From assembly GCF_900143065.1 (NCBI RefSeq), contig NZ_FRCX01000003.1, positions 62,001 to 126,000 on the forward strand: a stretch of 64,000 nt of DNA. The letters are read 5' to 3'. A program made the translations under genes and the position numbers. Positions 40,212 through 50,058 of the stretch are shown in pieces; the first letter of the stretch is position 1, and each line of letters starts with the position of its first letter. The notes under the pieces are model-generated. The model searched no databases. It was given only the letters and a program-made list of their open reading frames with translations, and was not told where the DNA came from. This stretch comes from Duganella sacchari. Lineage in GTDB: Bacteria > Pseudomonadota > Gammaproteobacteria > Burkholderiales > Burkholderiaceae_D.

Positions 40212-42022
40212 AAGGTCTCCGTTCGGGTTGTCAGCCACGCCAGCGCATCGCCGGACAGCAGCGGTGACAGGCGCTTGCGCACCGTGGCGTGGTAATCGTT
40301 GAGCCACTGGCGCTCATCGTCGCGCAGCAGCGCGGGAAGGATACAACGGGTGTCGATCGGGCACAGTGTCAATGTTTCAAAGTTGAGGAATTCGCCAAAC
40401 TCGGTCTGGCCCGCCGCGCGGTTCAGCACCAGGTTTTCGATGCGGATGCCCCAGCGGCCCGGCCGGTAGAGGCCAGGTTCAATTGAGGTAATCATACCCG
40501 GCTCCATCGCAGTCTGCGGTTCCGGCATGGCTGATGGCGAAATCGATTGCGGGCCTTCGTGCACATTCAGGAAGTAGCCGACGCCGTGACCGGTGCCATG
40601 GCCAAAGTCCATGCCTTCGGCCCACAGCGGCGCGCGGGCGATGGCATCCAGCATCGGCGACTTGGCGCCGCGCGGGAAGCGGGTGGCGGACAAGGCGATC
40701 ATCCCCTTCAGCACCAGCGTGAAATCACGGCGGTGTTCATCGGTGATGCTGCCGACGGCCACCACGCGCGTGATGTCGGTGGTGCCGCCCAGGTACTGGC
40801 CGCCGGAGTCGATGAGCAGCAGGCCATCGCCTTCGATGACGGCGTGGCGCGCCTCGGTGGCGCGGTAGTGCATGATCGCGCCGTTCGGGCCGAAACCGGC
40901 GATGGTCGCAAAACTCGGGCTGATGAAGCCAGGACGGCGCGCCCGCGCGGCCGTGATCTGTTTGTCGATTTCCACCTCGGTCAGCGGCGCGCGGGCGGTG
41001 TTGGCCAGGGTCTGTTCCAGCCAGGCGAAGAATTCGCACAGGGCGGCGCCATCCTGCTCCATGGTGGCGCGCACGTGGATGGCGTCCTGGTCGCTCTTGC
41101 GGGACTTGGCCAGGGTGGTCGGGTTGATCGCCTCCAGCACTTTGACCTTGGCCGGTATCCACTGGCGGGTGCCGTAGGTGATGCGGCGCGGGTCGACCAG
41201 TAGCGTGGTATCGGCAGGTAATCCGGCCAGGGCCGCAGCAGCCGACGCGTACGGCGCGACATCGACACCCTCGTCCGCCAGCGCAGTGCGCAGTTCCGGC
41301 GCAATCTTGCCGTCGGCGACATAGATCGTCGCGCGGCTGGGCGTAATCAGCGCGTGCGCCAGGAAAATCGGGTTGAAATTGACATCGGCGCCGCGCAAGT
41401 TGAACAAATAGGCAATATCGTCCAGCGTCGAGATCAGATGACGATTGGCGCTGGCGCCTTGCATCGCGCTGCGCAAATCGGCCAGTTTACCGCTGCGGCT
41501 TTTTGACGCATAAGGCGGCAGATGTTCATAAACCGGCGCGTCCGGCAGCGCTGGACGGTCGGCCCAGACCTGGTCCAGCAAGTCCAGATCGGTGCGCAGT
41601 TTGACGTCTTTGGCGTCCAGCGCGGTCTGCAGCAGGCGGGCGATGGCCAGGCCAAGTACGGCGCCATCCACCGCCAGCGTCTGGCCGGATTTCAGATTCG
41701 CTGCCAGCCAATCAATATATTGCACGCTGGCGCCCGAGGTCAGTTTCATGAGCTGGATACCGGTGCCGTTTAATTGCTGTTCAGCCTGGGTCCAGTAACG
41801 GGCATCGGTCCAGACGCCCGCAGATTCCGGCGTAATGATTAAGGTGCCGACCGAGCCGGTAAAACCAGAAGCCCATTCTCGGCCTTGCCAGCGTTCGGGC
41901 AAATATTCAGACAAATGGGGATCGGCGGATGGAATCATCAGCGCATCGATTTGATGCTGACGCATTGCCGCCCGCAACTGTGCGATGCGCTCAACGACTT
42001 GGGAGGGATCTGGAGTATGCAT
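40208..42022 (-). CDS. Aminopeptidase P family protein (Xaa-Pro aminopeptidase)
   Basis: The 604-residue enzyme has three domains as in eukaryotic cytosolic aminopeptidase P: two creatinase-like N-terminal domains and a pita-bread metallopeptidase domain. LLIDSGGQYLGGTTDITR gives the two Asp ligands, GHGTGHGVGYFLNVHEGP the His ligand, and SIEPGLYRPGRWGIRIEN the two Glu ligands of a dinuclear metal centre. It removes N-terminal residues ahead of proline. It is much longer than E. coli PepP, so it belongs to the long XPNPEP1-like type. It heads a transcription unit that continues through the 83-residue gene. Confidence 0.93.
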   Translation of the reverse strand: MHTPDPSQVVERIAQLRAAMRQHQIDALMIPSADPHLSEYLPERWQGREWASGFTGSVGTLIITPESAGVWTDARYWTQAEQQLNGTGIQLMKLTSGASVQYIDWLAANLKSGQTLAVDGAVLGLAIARLLQTALDAKDVKLRTDLDLLDQVWADRPALPDAPVYEHLPPYASKSRSGKLADLRSAMQGASANRHLISTLDDIAYLFNLRGADVNFNPIFLAHALITPSRATIYVADGKIAPELRTALADEGVDVAPYASAAAALAGLPADTTLLVDPRRITYGTRQWIPAKVKVLEAINPTTLAKSRKSDQDAIHVRATMEQDGAALCEFFAWLEQTLANTARAPLTEVEIDKQITAARARRPGFISPSFATIAGFGPNGAIMHYRATEARHAVIEGDGLLLIDSGGQYLGGTTDITRVVAVGSITDEHRRDFTLVLKGMIALSATRFPRGAKSPMLDAIARAPLWAEGMDFGHGTGHGVGYFLNVHEGPQSISPSAMPEPQTAMEPGMITSIEPGLYRPGRWGIRIENLVLNRAAGQTEFGEFLNFETLTLCPIDTRCILPALLRDDERQWLNDYHATVRKRLSPLLSGDALAWLTTRTETL

Positions 42023-42265
42023 ATAAGAAACTCAAAATAGCTTGTCACTATAATACTCCGATTGTGTGATCTTCCGCTAAATGTCTGTGTCTACAGAATG
42101 TCGAAGTGGCCTGGTTTGTTGTGTTAATGATGCCAGCTATATTTTAATTTCTTGAAACCGCCAGCATGGTCTGAATAAACATCGCTCAACAATATATGTC
42201 AGCGTCTGCTAATCCAGGTTTATGGCTGCGGTCAGCCACGCCGCGCAGTGGCAGCTCATGCCGAA

Positions 42266-42294
42266 AATTAGCGAGTTCATGCTAATAATTAGCA
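42266..42294. repeat. Cluster of ATTAGC inverted repeats
   Basis: ATTAGC occurs three times in alternating orientation: ATTAGC (about 42267-42272), GCTAAT (42281-42286) and ATTAGC (42288-42293). TGCTAAT-A-ATTAGCA at 42280-42294 is a perfect palindrome. It lies between the aminopeptidase promoter region and the end of the Crp-like gene and may be an operator. Confidence 0.5.
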
Positions 42295-42318
42295 CGTTCT
42301 GGGCGCAAAAAAAAGGCG

Positions 42319-43008
42319 CTAAGCCTCATAACGCCGTAAGCCCTCCAGATCCAGGATGCGGATACCGCCATAATCCAGACTCAGCAGTCCTTCCTTTTCC
42401 AACAGCTGCAACGCCTGATTCGCACGCTGGCGGGACGAGCCGGATAATAGTCCCAATTCCTCCTGCGATATTTGTACGATTTTCTCCAGCCCCGGATATA
42501 AATGCGAATGAAACATCGATGCCAGGCAACGCGCCACGCGCGTATCCGGATTTAATAAACGGTCATTCTCAACCGTGCCAATAAACTGACCGAGACGCTC
42601 ATTCAATTGCATCAATAAGAAACGCGTAAATGGCAGGCTATTATCCAGCAACCACATGAAGGTCGCAGCTGGCATGCGGGCGATTCGGCTATCGCGTAAT
42701 GCAATAGCGTCATATTTGAGTTTTTCATTTTTTAAAACCGTTCCTTCACCAAACCAGCCGCCTTGTGGCACGCCGGTAAAGGCCACGCTTTTCCCGCTGG
42801 CAGAAAAATTCGTCATTTTAATCATGCCGTCGATAATCCCCAGCCAGTGTTCCACCATATCGCCTTTACGGCAAACATAACCACCCTTGGGAACAAAAGT
42901 TTCAACCGTATCCGCCTCCACCCGCGCCATTTGTTCAGGCGTTAACCCTTTGGCCCAGATCGCGGCACGCAACGCTTCCTTCAAAGTAATTTGGTCTCGA
43001 TCAGACAT
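42319..43008 (-). CDS. Crp/Fnr family transcriptional regulator
   Basis: The 229-residue protein has an N-terminal cyclic-nucleotide-binding-like beta barrel (VPKGGYVCRKGDMVEHWLGIIDGMIK, GGWFGEG), a dimerisation helix (FTRFLLMQLNERLGQFIGTVEN) and a C-terminal winged HTH (ISQEELGLLSGSSRQRANQALQLLEKEG). The Fnr four-cysteine cluster is absent and the cAMP pocket is not conserved, so the ligand is unknown. It is divergent from the acyl-CoA synthetase/Liv operon and probably regulates it. Confidence 0.9.
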   Translation of the reverse strand: MSDRDQITLKEALRAAIWAKGLTPEQMARVEADTVETFVPKGGYVCRKGDMVEHWLGIIDGMIKMTNFSASGKSVAFTGVPQGGWFGEGTVLKNEKLKYDAIALRDSRIARMPAATFMWLLDNSLPFTRFLLMQLNERLGQFIGTVENDRLLNPDTRVARCLASMFHSHLYPGLEKIVQISQEELGLLSGSSRQRANQALQLLEKEGLLSLDYGGIRILDLEGLRRYEA

Positions 43009-43039
43009 TTTTGCAATGCACCATAGAAAAGTCGGTCAA

Positions 43040-43057
43040 TTGTCGTCGAAAAGACAA
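43040..43057. promoter_or_regulatory. Inverted repeat between the Crp-like gene and the Liv operon
   Basis: TTGTC-GTCGAAAA-GACAA is a two-fold symmetric site of 18 bases in the 112-base divergent region. The spacing suits a Crp-type dimer, so it is the best candidate operator for the adjacent regulator. Confidence 0.4.
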
Positions 43058-43120
43058 CTCGCCTTCTCGCGGCACGTTAATATCATCACACAAAAATAAG
43101 CAGCAACAGGAGACAAACTG

Positions 43121-45064
43121 GTGCAAACAGAATACGAGACATTTCCTCGCCGCATGCTCGCGCACGGCCAGGTCAGGCCGGGGAAACCCGCATTTCGCGA
43201 AAAGCATCTAGGCATCTGGCAAAGCTGGAGCTGGGCTCAGGTCAACGACGAAGTACGCGCCCTCGCCTGTGGTTTAGCCGCCCTTGGTTTCGGCCGCGGC
43301 ATGAATCTGGCCATCATCGGCGACAACCGTCCGCGCCTGTACTGGGCGATGCTGGCCGCACAATGCCTGGGCGGCGTGCCCGTGCCCTTGTACCAGGATG
43401 CTCCCGCAGCCGACATGGCTTATGTACTGGAAAACGCTGAAATCCACTACGCCATTGTCGAAGACCAGGAGCAAGTCGATAAGTTGCTGGAATTGCAATC
43501 GCTGTATCCCCACATCCGCCATATCGCCTACGACGACGAACGCGGCATGCGCCATTACAAGCAGCAAGGTTTGCTGTCCTTTGCCAAGCTGCAAGAGCTG
43601 GGCCGCTCCTGGGACCAGTCCCATCCCGGATTCTTCGACGCGGCAGTTGCCGCAGGCCAAGGCAGCGACAACGCCATCATCCTGTACACCTCCGGCACCA
43701 CCGGCAAGCCCAAAGGTGTATGCCAGACCCACGCCGCACTGACGGCGGCCGGTACCGGCGGCGTCGGCTTCGAAAAACTCACCGATGCAGAAGACATCCT
43801 GTCCTACCTGCCGATGGCATGGGTAGGCGACTGCCTGTTTTCCTTCGCCCAGGCGATGACGGCCGGTTTTACCGTCAACTGCCCGGAATCCGGTGAAACC
43901 GTCATGACCGACATGCGCGAAATCGGCCCAACCTATTACTTCGCACCGCCCCGCGTGTTCGAAAACATGCTGACCACGGTAATGATACGCATGGAAGACG
44001 CAGGCGCGATCAAACGCGGCATGTTCCATTACTTTATGGCTGTCGCGCGCCGCTGTGGTGCTCAAATTTTAGACAAGCAATCGGTGCCATTGGGCGACCG
44101 CCTGCGCTACGCCGTCGGTAAAATGCTGGTCTACGGCCCGCTGAAAAACGTGCTGGGCATGTCACGCATCCGCGTCGCTTACACGGCCGGTGCAGCGATC
44201 GGGCCCGATCTGTTCCGCTTCTATCGCTCAATTGGCGTCAATTTGAAGCAATTCTACGGATCGACCGAAACCTGCGCCTACATCTGCCTGCAGCCGGACG
44301 GCCAGATCAAATTCGATAGCGTCGGCTTGCCGGCCCCTGGCGTCGAGGTCAAACTGGCCGAAAACGGCGAAGTTCTCGTCAAATCGCCGACGTTGATGGA
44401 CTGTTACTACAAGCGCCCGGACGCCACCAGCGAAGCCATCGACGCCCAGGGCTATTTCCACACTGGCGATGCCGGCCTGTTTGATGGTGACGGCCATCTG
44501 AAGATCATCGACCGCGCCGCCGACGTCGGCCGCATGACCGGTGGCGCCATCTTCGCGCCCAATTACATCGAGAACAAGCTCAAATTCTTCCCCTTCATCA
44601 AGGAAGCCGTGGTGTTTGGCCACCAGCGCGATGCGGTATGCGCTTTCATCAATATTGACATGGAAGCTGTGGGCAACTGGGCCGAGCGCCGCAGCATCGC
44701 CTACGCCGGCTACACCGACCTGGCTGCCCATCCCGCCGTGTACGGCCTGGTGCGGGACTGCATCGAACAAGTGAATGCTGACCTGGCCGCAGAAACCGCA
44801 ATGGGCGACACGCAGATCCACCGCTACCTGGTACTGCACAAGGAACTGGACCCCGACGACGACGAACTGACACGCACCCGCAAAGTGCGCCGCAAGTTCA
44901 TCGCCGAGAAATATGCGGTACTGATCGACGCGCTGTACAGCGGCAAGACCTCGCAATACATCGAGACGCAGGTCAAATTTGAAGATGGCCGCACCGGCGT
45001 CGTCAAGGCGGATCTGAAGATAGAACCTTGCAAGACCTACCCTGCCATGCAGGCAGCCGCATGA
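43121..45064 (+). CDS. Long-chain acyl-CoA synthetase-like AMP-binding protein
   Basis: This 647-residue adenylate-forming enzyme has the phosphate loop YTSGTTGKPKG, the A5-type motif QFYGSTET and the A7 aspartate region FHTGDAG. It resembles the long FadD15/FAA-type acyl-CoA synthetases that activate a carboxylic acid to its CoA ester with ATP. A GTG start follows a CAGGAG ribosome-binding site. It is the first gene of an operon whose next gene overlaps it, so its substrate is probably the one imported by the encoded transporter. Confidence 0.9.
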   Translation: MQTEYETFPRRMLAHGQVRPGKPAFREKHLGIWQSWSWAQVNDEVRALACGLAALGFGRGMNLAIIGDNRPRLYWAMLAAQCLGGVPVPLYQDAPAADMAYVLENAEIHYAIVEDQEQVDKLLELQSLYPHIRHIAYDDERGMRHYKQQGLLSFAKLQELGRSWDQSHPGFFDAAVAAGQGSDNAIILYTSGTTGKPKGVCQTHAALTAAGTGGVGFEKLTDAEDILSYLPMAWVGDCLFSFAQAMTAGFTVNCPESGETVMTDMREIGPTYYFAPPRVFENMLTTVMIRMEDAGAIKRGMFHYFMAVARRCGAQILDKQSVPLGDRLRYAVGKMLVYGPLKNVLGMSRIRVAYTAGAAIGPDLFRFYRSIGVNLKQFYGSTETCAYICLQPDGQIKFDSVGLPAPGVEVKLAENGEVLVKSPTLMDCYYKRPDATSEAIDAQGYFHTGDAGLFDGDGHLKIIDRAADVGRMTGGAIFAPNYIENKLKFFPFIKEAVVFGHQRDAVCAFINIDMEAVGNWAERRSIAYAGYTDLAAHPAVYGLVRDCIEQVNADLAAETAMGDTQIHRYLVLHKELDPDDDELTRTRKVRRKFIAEKYAVLIDALYSGKTSQYIETQVKFEDGRTGVVKADLKIEPCKTYPAMQAAA

Positions 45065-45078
45065 CGGAGGAAGCGCAC

Positions 45079-45909
45079 ATGCAGATGAATGAACCAGAAG
45101 TCCACTTCGGCGCCGACGCCAGCGCCGCCCGCCGCGCGACCGGGCCGGTGATACTCGACCTGAAAAACATCTCGCTGTCCTTTGGCGGTGTGAAGGCGCT
45201 GACCGACATCTCCTTCGACGTACGCCAGCACGAAATCCGCGCCATCATTGGTCCGAACGGTGCGGGCAAAAGCTCCATGCTTAACGTCATCAACGGCGTG
45301 TACCGCCCGCAGCAGGGTCAGATCGTCTATCGCGGCGAAATACGCAAGAATATGGACTGCTACGCCGCCGCCAAATCCGGCATCGCGCGCACCTTCCAGA
45401 ACATCGCGCTGTTCAAGGGCATGACGGTCCTCGACAACATCATGACCGGCCGTAACCTCAAGATGAAATCCAATTTCCTGATGCAGGCCTTGTACTGGGG
45501 ACCGGCGCGGCGCGAAGAAATCGCCCACCGCATCAAGGCCGAGGAAATCATCGACTTCCTGGAGATACAGGCGATCCGTAAAACCCCGGTGGGCCGCCTG
45601 CCCTATGGCCTGCAAAAGCGCGTGGAGCTGGGCCGCGCACTGGCCGCCGAACCGGAGATCCTGCTGCTGGACGAACCCATGGCCGGCATGAACGTGGAAG
45701 AGAAACAGGATATGTGCCGCTTCATCCTCGACGTCAACGACCAATTCGGCACCACCATCGTGCTGATCGAGCATGACATGGGCGTGGTCATGGATATCTC
45801 CGACCGCGTGGTGGTACTCGACTACGGAAAAAAAATCGGCGACGGCACGCCGGACGAGGTACGCAGCAACCAGGATGTGATTAACGCTTATCTCGGCGTG
45901 GGGTGCTAA
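45079..45909 (+). CDS. Liv-type ABC transporter ATP-binding protein (LivG-like)
   Basis: This 276-residue ATPase has Walker A GPNGAGKSS, the family insert FQNIALFKGMTVLDNIMTGR, the signature LPYGLQKRVELGRAL and Walker B LLLDEPMAGMN, all typical of LivG. The ATG at 45079 was chosen because GGAGGA lies about eight bases upstream; an ATG at 45061 overlapping the ligase stop codon would add six residues. Liv-type systems import branched-chain amino acids, amides, urea or aromatic acids. Confidence 0.92.
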   Translation: MQMNEPEVHFGADASAARRATGPVILDLKNISLSFGGVKALTDISFDVRQHEIRAIIGPNGAGKSSMLNVINGVYRPQQGQIVYRGEIRKNMDCYAAAKSGIARTFQNIALFKGMTVLDNIMTGRNLKMKSNFLMQALYWGPARREEIAHRIKAEEIIDFLEIQAIRKTPVGRLPYGLQKRVELGRALAAEPEILLLDEPMAGMNVEEKQDMCRFILDVNDQFGTTIVLIEHDMGVVMDISDRVVVLDYGKKIGDGTPDEVRSNQDVINAYLGVGC

Positions 45910-46811
45910 TGAACATCAACTTCTTCTTTGAAGTGCTGATCGGCGGCCTGCTGTCCGGCGTGATGTACGCCCTGGTGGCCATCGGCTTTGTGCTGATCTA
46001 CAAAGCCTCCGGCGTATTCAATTTTGCACAGGGTGCGATGGTGTATTTCGCCGCGCTCACCTGCGTCGGCGTGGTGGACAAATTTGGCGTCTCGCTGTGG
46101 GTCGCCGTACCGGTAACGATGGTCGTGATGATACTGCTCGGCCTTGCCGTCGAGCGCGTGGTGCTGCGGCCACTCGTCAACCAGCCGGAGATCGCGCTCT
46201 TCATGGCCACCATCGGCATGGCCTTCTTCATTGAAGGCCTGGCGCAGCTGATGTGGGGCGCGCAGGTGCGCAAGCTGGAACTGCCGATAGAAGATGTGCC
46301 ATCGCAGTACCTCATGGACAACTACAACATCCTCGTCTCGCAGTTCGACATCATGGCGGCGGCAGTGTGCGGCATGCTGGTCATCGCGCTGGCCCTGCTG
46401 TTCTCGAAAACCAAGGTAGGCCGTGCGTTGCGCGCGGTCGCGGACGATCACCAGGCCGCACTGGCCGTGGGTATTCCGCTGAAACGCATCTGGGCCGTGC
46501 TGTGGGCAGTGGCGGGTCTGGTCGCGCTGGTGGCAGGCATGCTGTGGGGTGCGCGCAATGGCGTGCAGTTCGCGCTGACCTTTGTGGCGTTGAAGGCCTT
46601 GCCGGTGCTGATCCTCGGCGGCTTCACCTCCATGCCGGGCGCCATCGTCGGCGGACTGATTATCGGTGCGTCTGAAAAAATGGCCGAAGTGTTTATCGGC
46701 CCGCTGGTCGGCGGCGGCATCGAGGGCTGGTTCCCTTATGTGCTGGCCTTGTTGTTCCTGCTGGTGCGGCCGGAGGGCCTGTTCGGCGAAAAAATCATCC
46801 GCAGAATTTAA
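45909..46811 (+). CDS. Liv-type ABC transporter permease (LivH-like)
   Basis: The 300-residue permease has about eight membrane helices and LivH motifs: GVMYALVAIGFVLIYKASGVFNFAQGAM at the N-terminus split over the first helices, and the EAA-like loop RAVADDHQAALAVGI. Its ATG shares one base with the LivG-like stop codon (TAATG). It forms the translocation pore with the next gene product. Confidence 0.93.
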   Translation: MNINFFFEVLIGGLLSGVMYALVAIGFVLIYKASGVFNFAQGAMVYFAALTCVGVVDKFGVSLWVAVPVTMVVMILLGLAVERVVLRPLVNQPEIALFMATIGMAFFIEGLAQLMWGAQVRKLELPIEDVPSQYLMDNYNILVSQFDIMAAAVCGMLVIALALLFSKTKVGRALRAVADDHQAALAVGIPLKRIWAVLWAVAGLVALVAGMLWGARNGVQFALTFVALKALPVLILGGFTSMPGAIVGGLIIGASEKMAEVFIGPLVGGGIEGWFPYVLALLFLLVRPEGLFGEKIIRRI

Positions 46812-46823
46812 GAGAGGCCGCCG

Positions 46824-47882
46824 ATGCTCTACCGCGAAGCAGGACAATTCAAAACCAGCTATCAGGCCGATGGCCAGATTTTTCCGATTCTGCAGGACCG
46901 CATCGCACTGCTTGCGCTGCTGGTCTTCGCCATTGTGGCGGTGCCGCTGGCCGCATCGCCCTATGCGCTTTCCGCCATCCTGATACCGTTCCTGATTTTT
47001 TCACTGGCGGCCATCGGCCTGAATATCCTGACCGGCTATGCGGGCCAGCTATCGCTCGGCACCGCCGCCTTCATGGCGGTTGGCGCTTTCGCCTCGTATA
47101 ACTTCATCCTGCGGATTCCAGGCCTGCCGGTGCTGCTGGGCTTTGTGCTGGGTGGCTTGAGCGCCGCCTTGGTCGGCATCGCGTTTGGCCTGCCATCGCT
47201 GCGCATCCGTGGTTTTTATCTGGCCGCCGCGACGCTGGCCACGCAGTTCTTCGTGGTCTGGTGTCTGACCAAGATCCCTTACCTGACCAACTACAGCAGC
47301 TCCGGTGTGATTACCGCCCAGCCTATCGTCATCCTCGGCTACGCTTTTGATACGCCAGGCCGCAAATACCTGCTGGTGCTGGGCGTGGTTGCTGTCATGG
47401 CGCTGCTGGCCAAGAACATGATCCGCTCCAACGTCGGCCGCTCATGGATGGCGGTGCGCGACATGGACGTCGCTGCGGAAGTCATCGGTTTTCGCCTGAT
47501 GCGTACCAAGCTGCTGGCGTTTGCCGTCAGCTCATTCTACTGCGGTGTGGCTGGCGCGCTGTACGCCTATGCCTATCTGGGAACGGTGGAGCCGGAAGCG
47601 TATAACCTTGACCTGTCATTCCGCATCCTGTTCATGATTATCATTGGCGGCGTGGGCTCCGTGCTTGGTTCCTTCCTGGGTGCGGCCTTCATCGTGCTGC
47701 TGCCGGTGCTGCTGAACGTGGTCGCACACAGCCTGTCGCTGCCAACCAGCGTCGCCTCCAATCTGGAACTCATGGTATTCGGCGCGCTGATTATATTTTT
47801 CCTCATCGTCGAGCCGCATGGCTTGGCGCGCTTGTGGCAAATCGGTAAAGAGAAGTTACGTTTGTGGCCTTTCCCTCACTAA
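46824..47882 (+). CDS. Liv-type ABC transporter permease (LivM-like)
   Basis: This 352-residue permease has about ten helices, with GLNILTGYAGQLSLGTAAFMAVGA, LRIRGFYLAAATLATQFF and the cytoplasmic loop MAVRDMDVAAEVIGFRL as LivM hallmarks. A GAGAGG ribosome-binding site lies in the 12-base gap after the LivH-like gene. Confidence 0.92.
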   Translation: MLYREAGQFKTSYQADGQIFPILQDRIALLALLVFAIVAVPLAASPYALSAILIPFLIFSLAAIGLNILTGYAGQLSLGTAAFMAVGAFASYNFILRIPGLPVLLGFVLGGLSAALVGIAFGLPSLRIRGFYLAAATLATQFFVVWCLTKIPYLTNYSSSGVITAQPIVILGYAFDTPGRKYLLVLGVVAVMALLAKNMIRSNVGRSWMAVRDMDVAAEVIGFRLMRTKLLAFAVSSFYCGVAGALYAYAYLGTVEPEAYNLDLSFRILFMIIIGGVGSVLGSFLGAAFIVLLPVLLNVVAHSLSLPTSVASNLELMVFGALIIFFLIVEPHGLARLWQIGKEKLRLWPFPH

Positions 47883-47906
47883 TATAAAACCAGAGGAGAC
47901 AACAAG

Positions 47907-49211
47907 ATGAAACGCTTTGCATCCATCGTAGCCGGACTCACACTCATCGCCAGCGGCGCAGCGATCGCGCAGCCTGCGGAACAATATGTCGCCCTGCCCT
48001 CGTACCGGGTAGGCCCTTATGCGGCAGGCGGTTCCGGCTTTTACGGCGGCATCATCGACTACTTCAACCTGGTGAACCTGTCGGGCGGCGTGAATGGCGT
48101 AAAGATCTCGTGGGAAGAGTGCGAAACCGAATACAACCCGTCACGCGGCGTGGAATGTTACGAACGCCTCAAGACCAAAAACGGCGGCGCCACCCTCGTT
48201 GAACCGTTGTCCACGGGCGTGGCCTACGGCGTTCTGGACCGCCTGGCCATCGATAAAATCCCGATGACGATGATAGGCTACGGCCGCTCCGACGCCGCCA
48301 ACGGCAAGGTCTTCCCGTATGTCTTCCCGCTGATTACCAGCTACTGGAACCAGGCTGCCGCCATGATCAAGTACATCGGCGACAAGGAAGGCGGCATGAA
48401 CAAGCTCAAAGGCAAGAAGATCGTCCACCTGTACCACGACTCGGCTTTTGGCAAAGAACCCTTGCCAGTGCTGGAAGCCTTGTCGAAGCAATACGGGTTT
48501 GAACTCATCAAGATTCCCGTCACGCCGCCAGGCAGCGAACAACAGTCGCAGTGGCTGCAAATCCGCCAGGCCCGGCCTGACCATGTGATCCTGTGGGGCT
48601 GGGGTTCGATGAATGCGGTGGCCATCAAGACCGCACAGCGCAACGGCTTCCCACGCGAGAAAATCCTCGGCGTGTGGTGGGCCGGTTCGGAAGAAGATAC
48701 CGTACCTACGGGCGATGCGGCCAAAGGCTACAGCGCCATGACCTTCAACACGCCAGGTAACTATCCTGTGCTGGACGAGATCCGCAAAAAACTCTACGAC
48801 GCCGGCAAAGGCAATCTGGCCGATCCTGCCCGCATCGGCAGCGTGTACCACATGCGTGGCGTCAGCGCCGCCATACTGTGGGTGGAAGCGATGCGTACCG
48901 CACAGGAAAAATTCGGCAAGGGCAAACGCGTGACGGGCGAACAGCTGCGCTGGGGCCTGGAGAATCTTAATGTGGATGAAGCACGCCAGAAAGCCATCGG
49001 CGCCTACGGCATGCTGCCCGTCGTGAAGACCAGCTGCGATGACCACGAAGGTTCCGGCGCCGTCAAGGTGCAGCAGTGGGATGGCAAGAAGTGGAACGCC
49101 GTCACGCCAAACTGGATCGTCGGCGACAAGGCGCTGACACGCAAGCTGCTGGAAGAAAGCTCCGCTGCATACGCGGCAGAGAAGAAAATTACGCCAGCGT
49201 GCCTCAAATGA
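47907..49211 (+). CDS. Periplasmic substrate-binding protein of the Liv-type transporter
   Basis: The 434-residue protein has a Sec signal peptide ending at AIA-Q and a two-lobed type 1 periplasmic-binding fold (GGVNGVKISWEECETEYNP, KKIVHLYHDSAFGKEPLPVLE, RPDHVILWGWGSMNAVAIKTAQ). It resembles the group of Liv-type binding proteins found with acyl- or aryl-CoA ligases rather than LivJ/LivK for leucine. It should determine what the operon imports. A GAGGAG ribosome-binding site precedes it. Confidence 0.92.
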   Translation: MKRFASIVAGLTLIASGAAIAQPAEQYVALPSYRVGPYAAGGSGFYGGIIDYFNLVNLSGGVNGVKISWEECETEYNPSRGVECYERLKTKNGGATLVEPLSTGVAYGVLDRLAIDKIPMTMIGYGRSDAANGKVFPYVFPLITSYWNQAAAMIKYIGDKEGGMNKLKGKKIVHLYHDSAFGKEPLPVLEALSKQYGFELIKIPVTPPGSEQQSQWLQIRQARPDHVILWGWGSMNAVAIKTAQRNGFPREKILGVWWAGSEEDTVPTGDAAKGYSAMTFNTPGNYPVLDEIRKKLYDAGKGNLADPARIGSVYHMRGVSAAILWVEAMRTAQEKFGKGKRVTGEQLRWGLENLNVDEARQKAIGAYGMLPVVKTSCDDHEGSGAVKVQQWDGKKWNAVTPNWIVGDKALTRKLLEESSAAYAAEKKITPACLK

Positions 49212-50050
49212 TGACGGCACCTGCCAGCACCGCAGCCACGCCAGCGGCTGCGCCGTATCTGTCTGTGAATAACGTCGAAGTTATCTACGACCACGTTATC
49301 CTGGTACTGAAAGGCGTTTCGCTGCAAGTCCCGCAGGGCAAAATCGTCGCCCTGCTGGGCGCGAATGGCGCAGGCAAATCCACCACGCTGAAAACCATTT
49401 CCACGCTGCTGCGCGGTGAACGGGGCGACGTCACCAAAGGCGAAGTCCAGTTCAAGGGAGAACGTATCGACCAGCTCACGCCCAATGAACTGGTCAAGCG
49501 CGGCCTGTCGCAGGTGATGGAAGGCCGCCACTGCTTCGGCCACCTGACCATCGAAGAAAACCTGCTCACTGGCGCCTACACGCTCAATGACTCGCGTGCA
49601 GAGCTCAAGGAGTCACTGGAAAAAGTGTATCGCTACTTCCCGCGCCTGAAGGAACGCCGCAACAGCCAGGCCGGCTACACCTCGGGCGGCGAACAGCAGA
49701 TGTGCGCCATAGGCCGTGCCCTGATGGCCAGGCCTTCCATGATTTTGCTCGATGAACCGTCGATGGGCATTGCGCCGCAAATCGTGGAAGAGATCTTTGG
49801 CATCGTCAAAGACCTCAACACCAAGGAAAACGTCTCCTTCCTGCTGGCCGAGCAAAACACCAGCATCGCGCTGCGCTATGCGGACTTCGGCTACATCCTG
49901 GAGAACGGCCGCGTGGTGATGGAAGGCGCGGCCGAGGAACTGGCCTGCAATGAAGACGTGAAGGAGTTCTACCTCGGCGTTTCCGGCGCTGGACGCAAGA
50001 GCTTCCGCGACATGAAATTTTACCGGCGCCGCAAGCGCTGGCTGGCATAA
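49208..50050 (+). CDS. Liv-type ABC transporter ATP-binding protein (LivF-like)
   Basis: The 280-residue ATPase has Walker A GANGAGKSTTLKTI, signature TSGGEQQMCAIGRAL, Walker B ILLDEPSMGIAP and the LivF-type LAEQN switch. It starts at an ATG overlapping the binding-protein stop codon by four bases. The frame is open upstream to 49076 inside the binding-protein gene and that start was rejected. The C-terminal tail after YLGVSG is about 20 residues longer and more basic than in E. coli LivF. Confidence 0.92.
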   Translation: MMTAPASTAATPAAAPYLSVNNVEVIYDHVILVLKGVSLQVPQGKIVALLGANGAGKSTTLKTISTLLRGERGDVTKGEVQFKGERIDQLTPNELVKRGLSQVMEGRHCFGHLTIEENLLTGAYTLNDSRAELKESLEKVYRYFPRLKERRNSQAGYTSGGEQQMCAIGRALMARPSMILLDEPSMGIAPQIVEEIFGIVKDLNTKENVSFLLAEQNTSIALRYADFGYILENGRVVMEGAAEELACNEDVKEFYLGVSGAGRKSFRDMKFYRRRKRWLA

Positions 50051-50058
50051 GGAACAGA

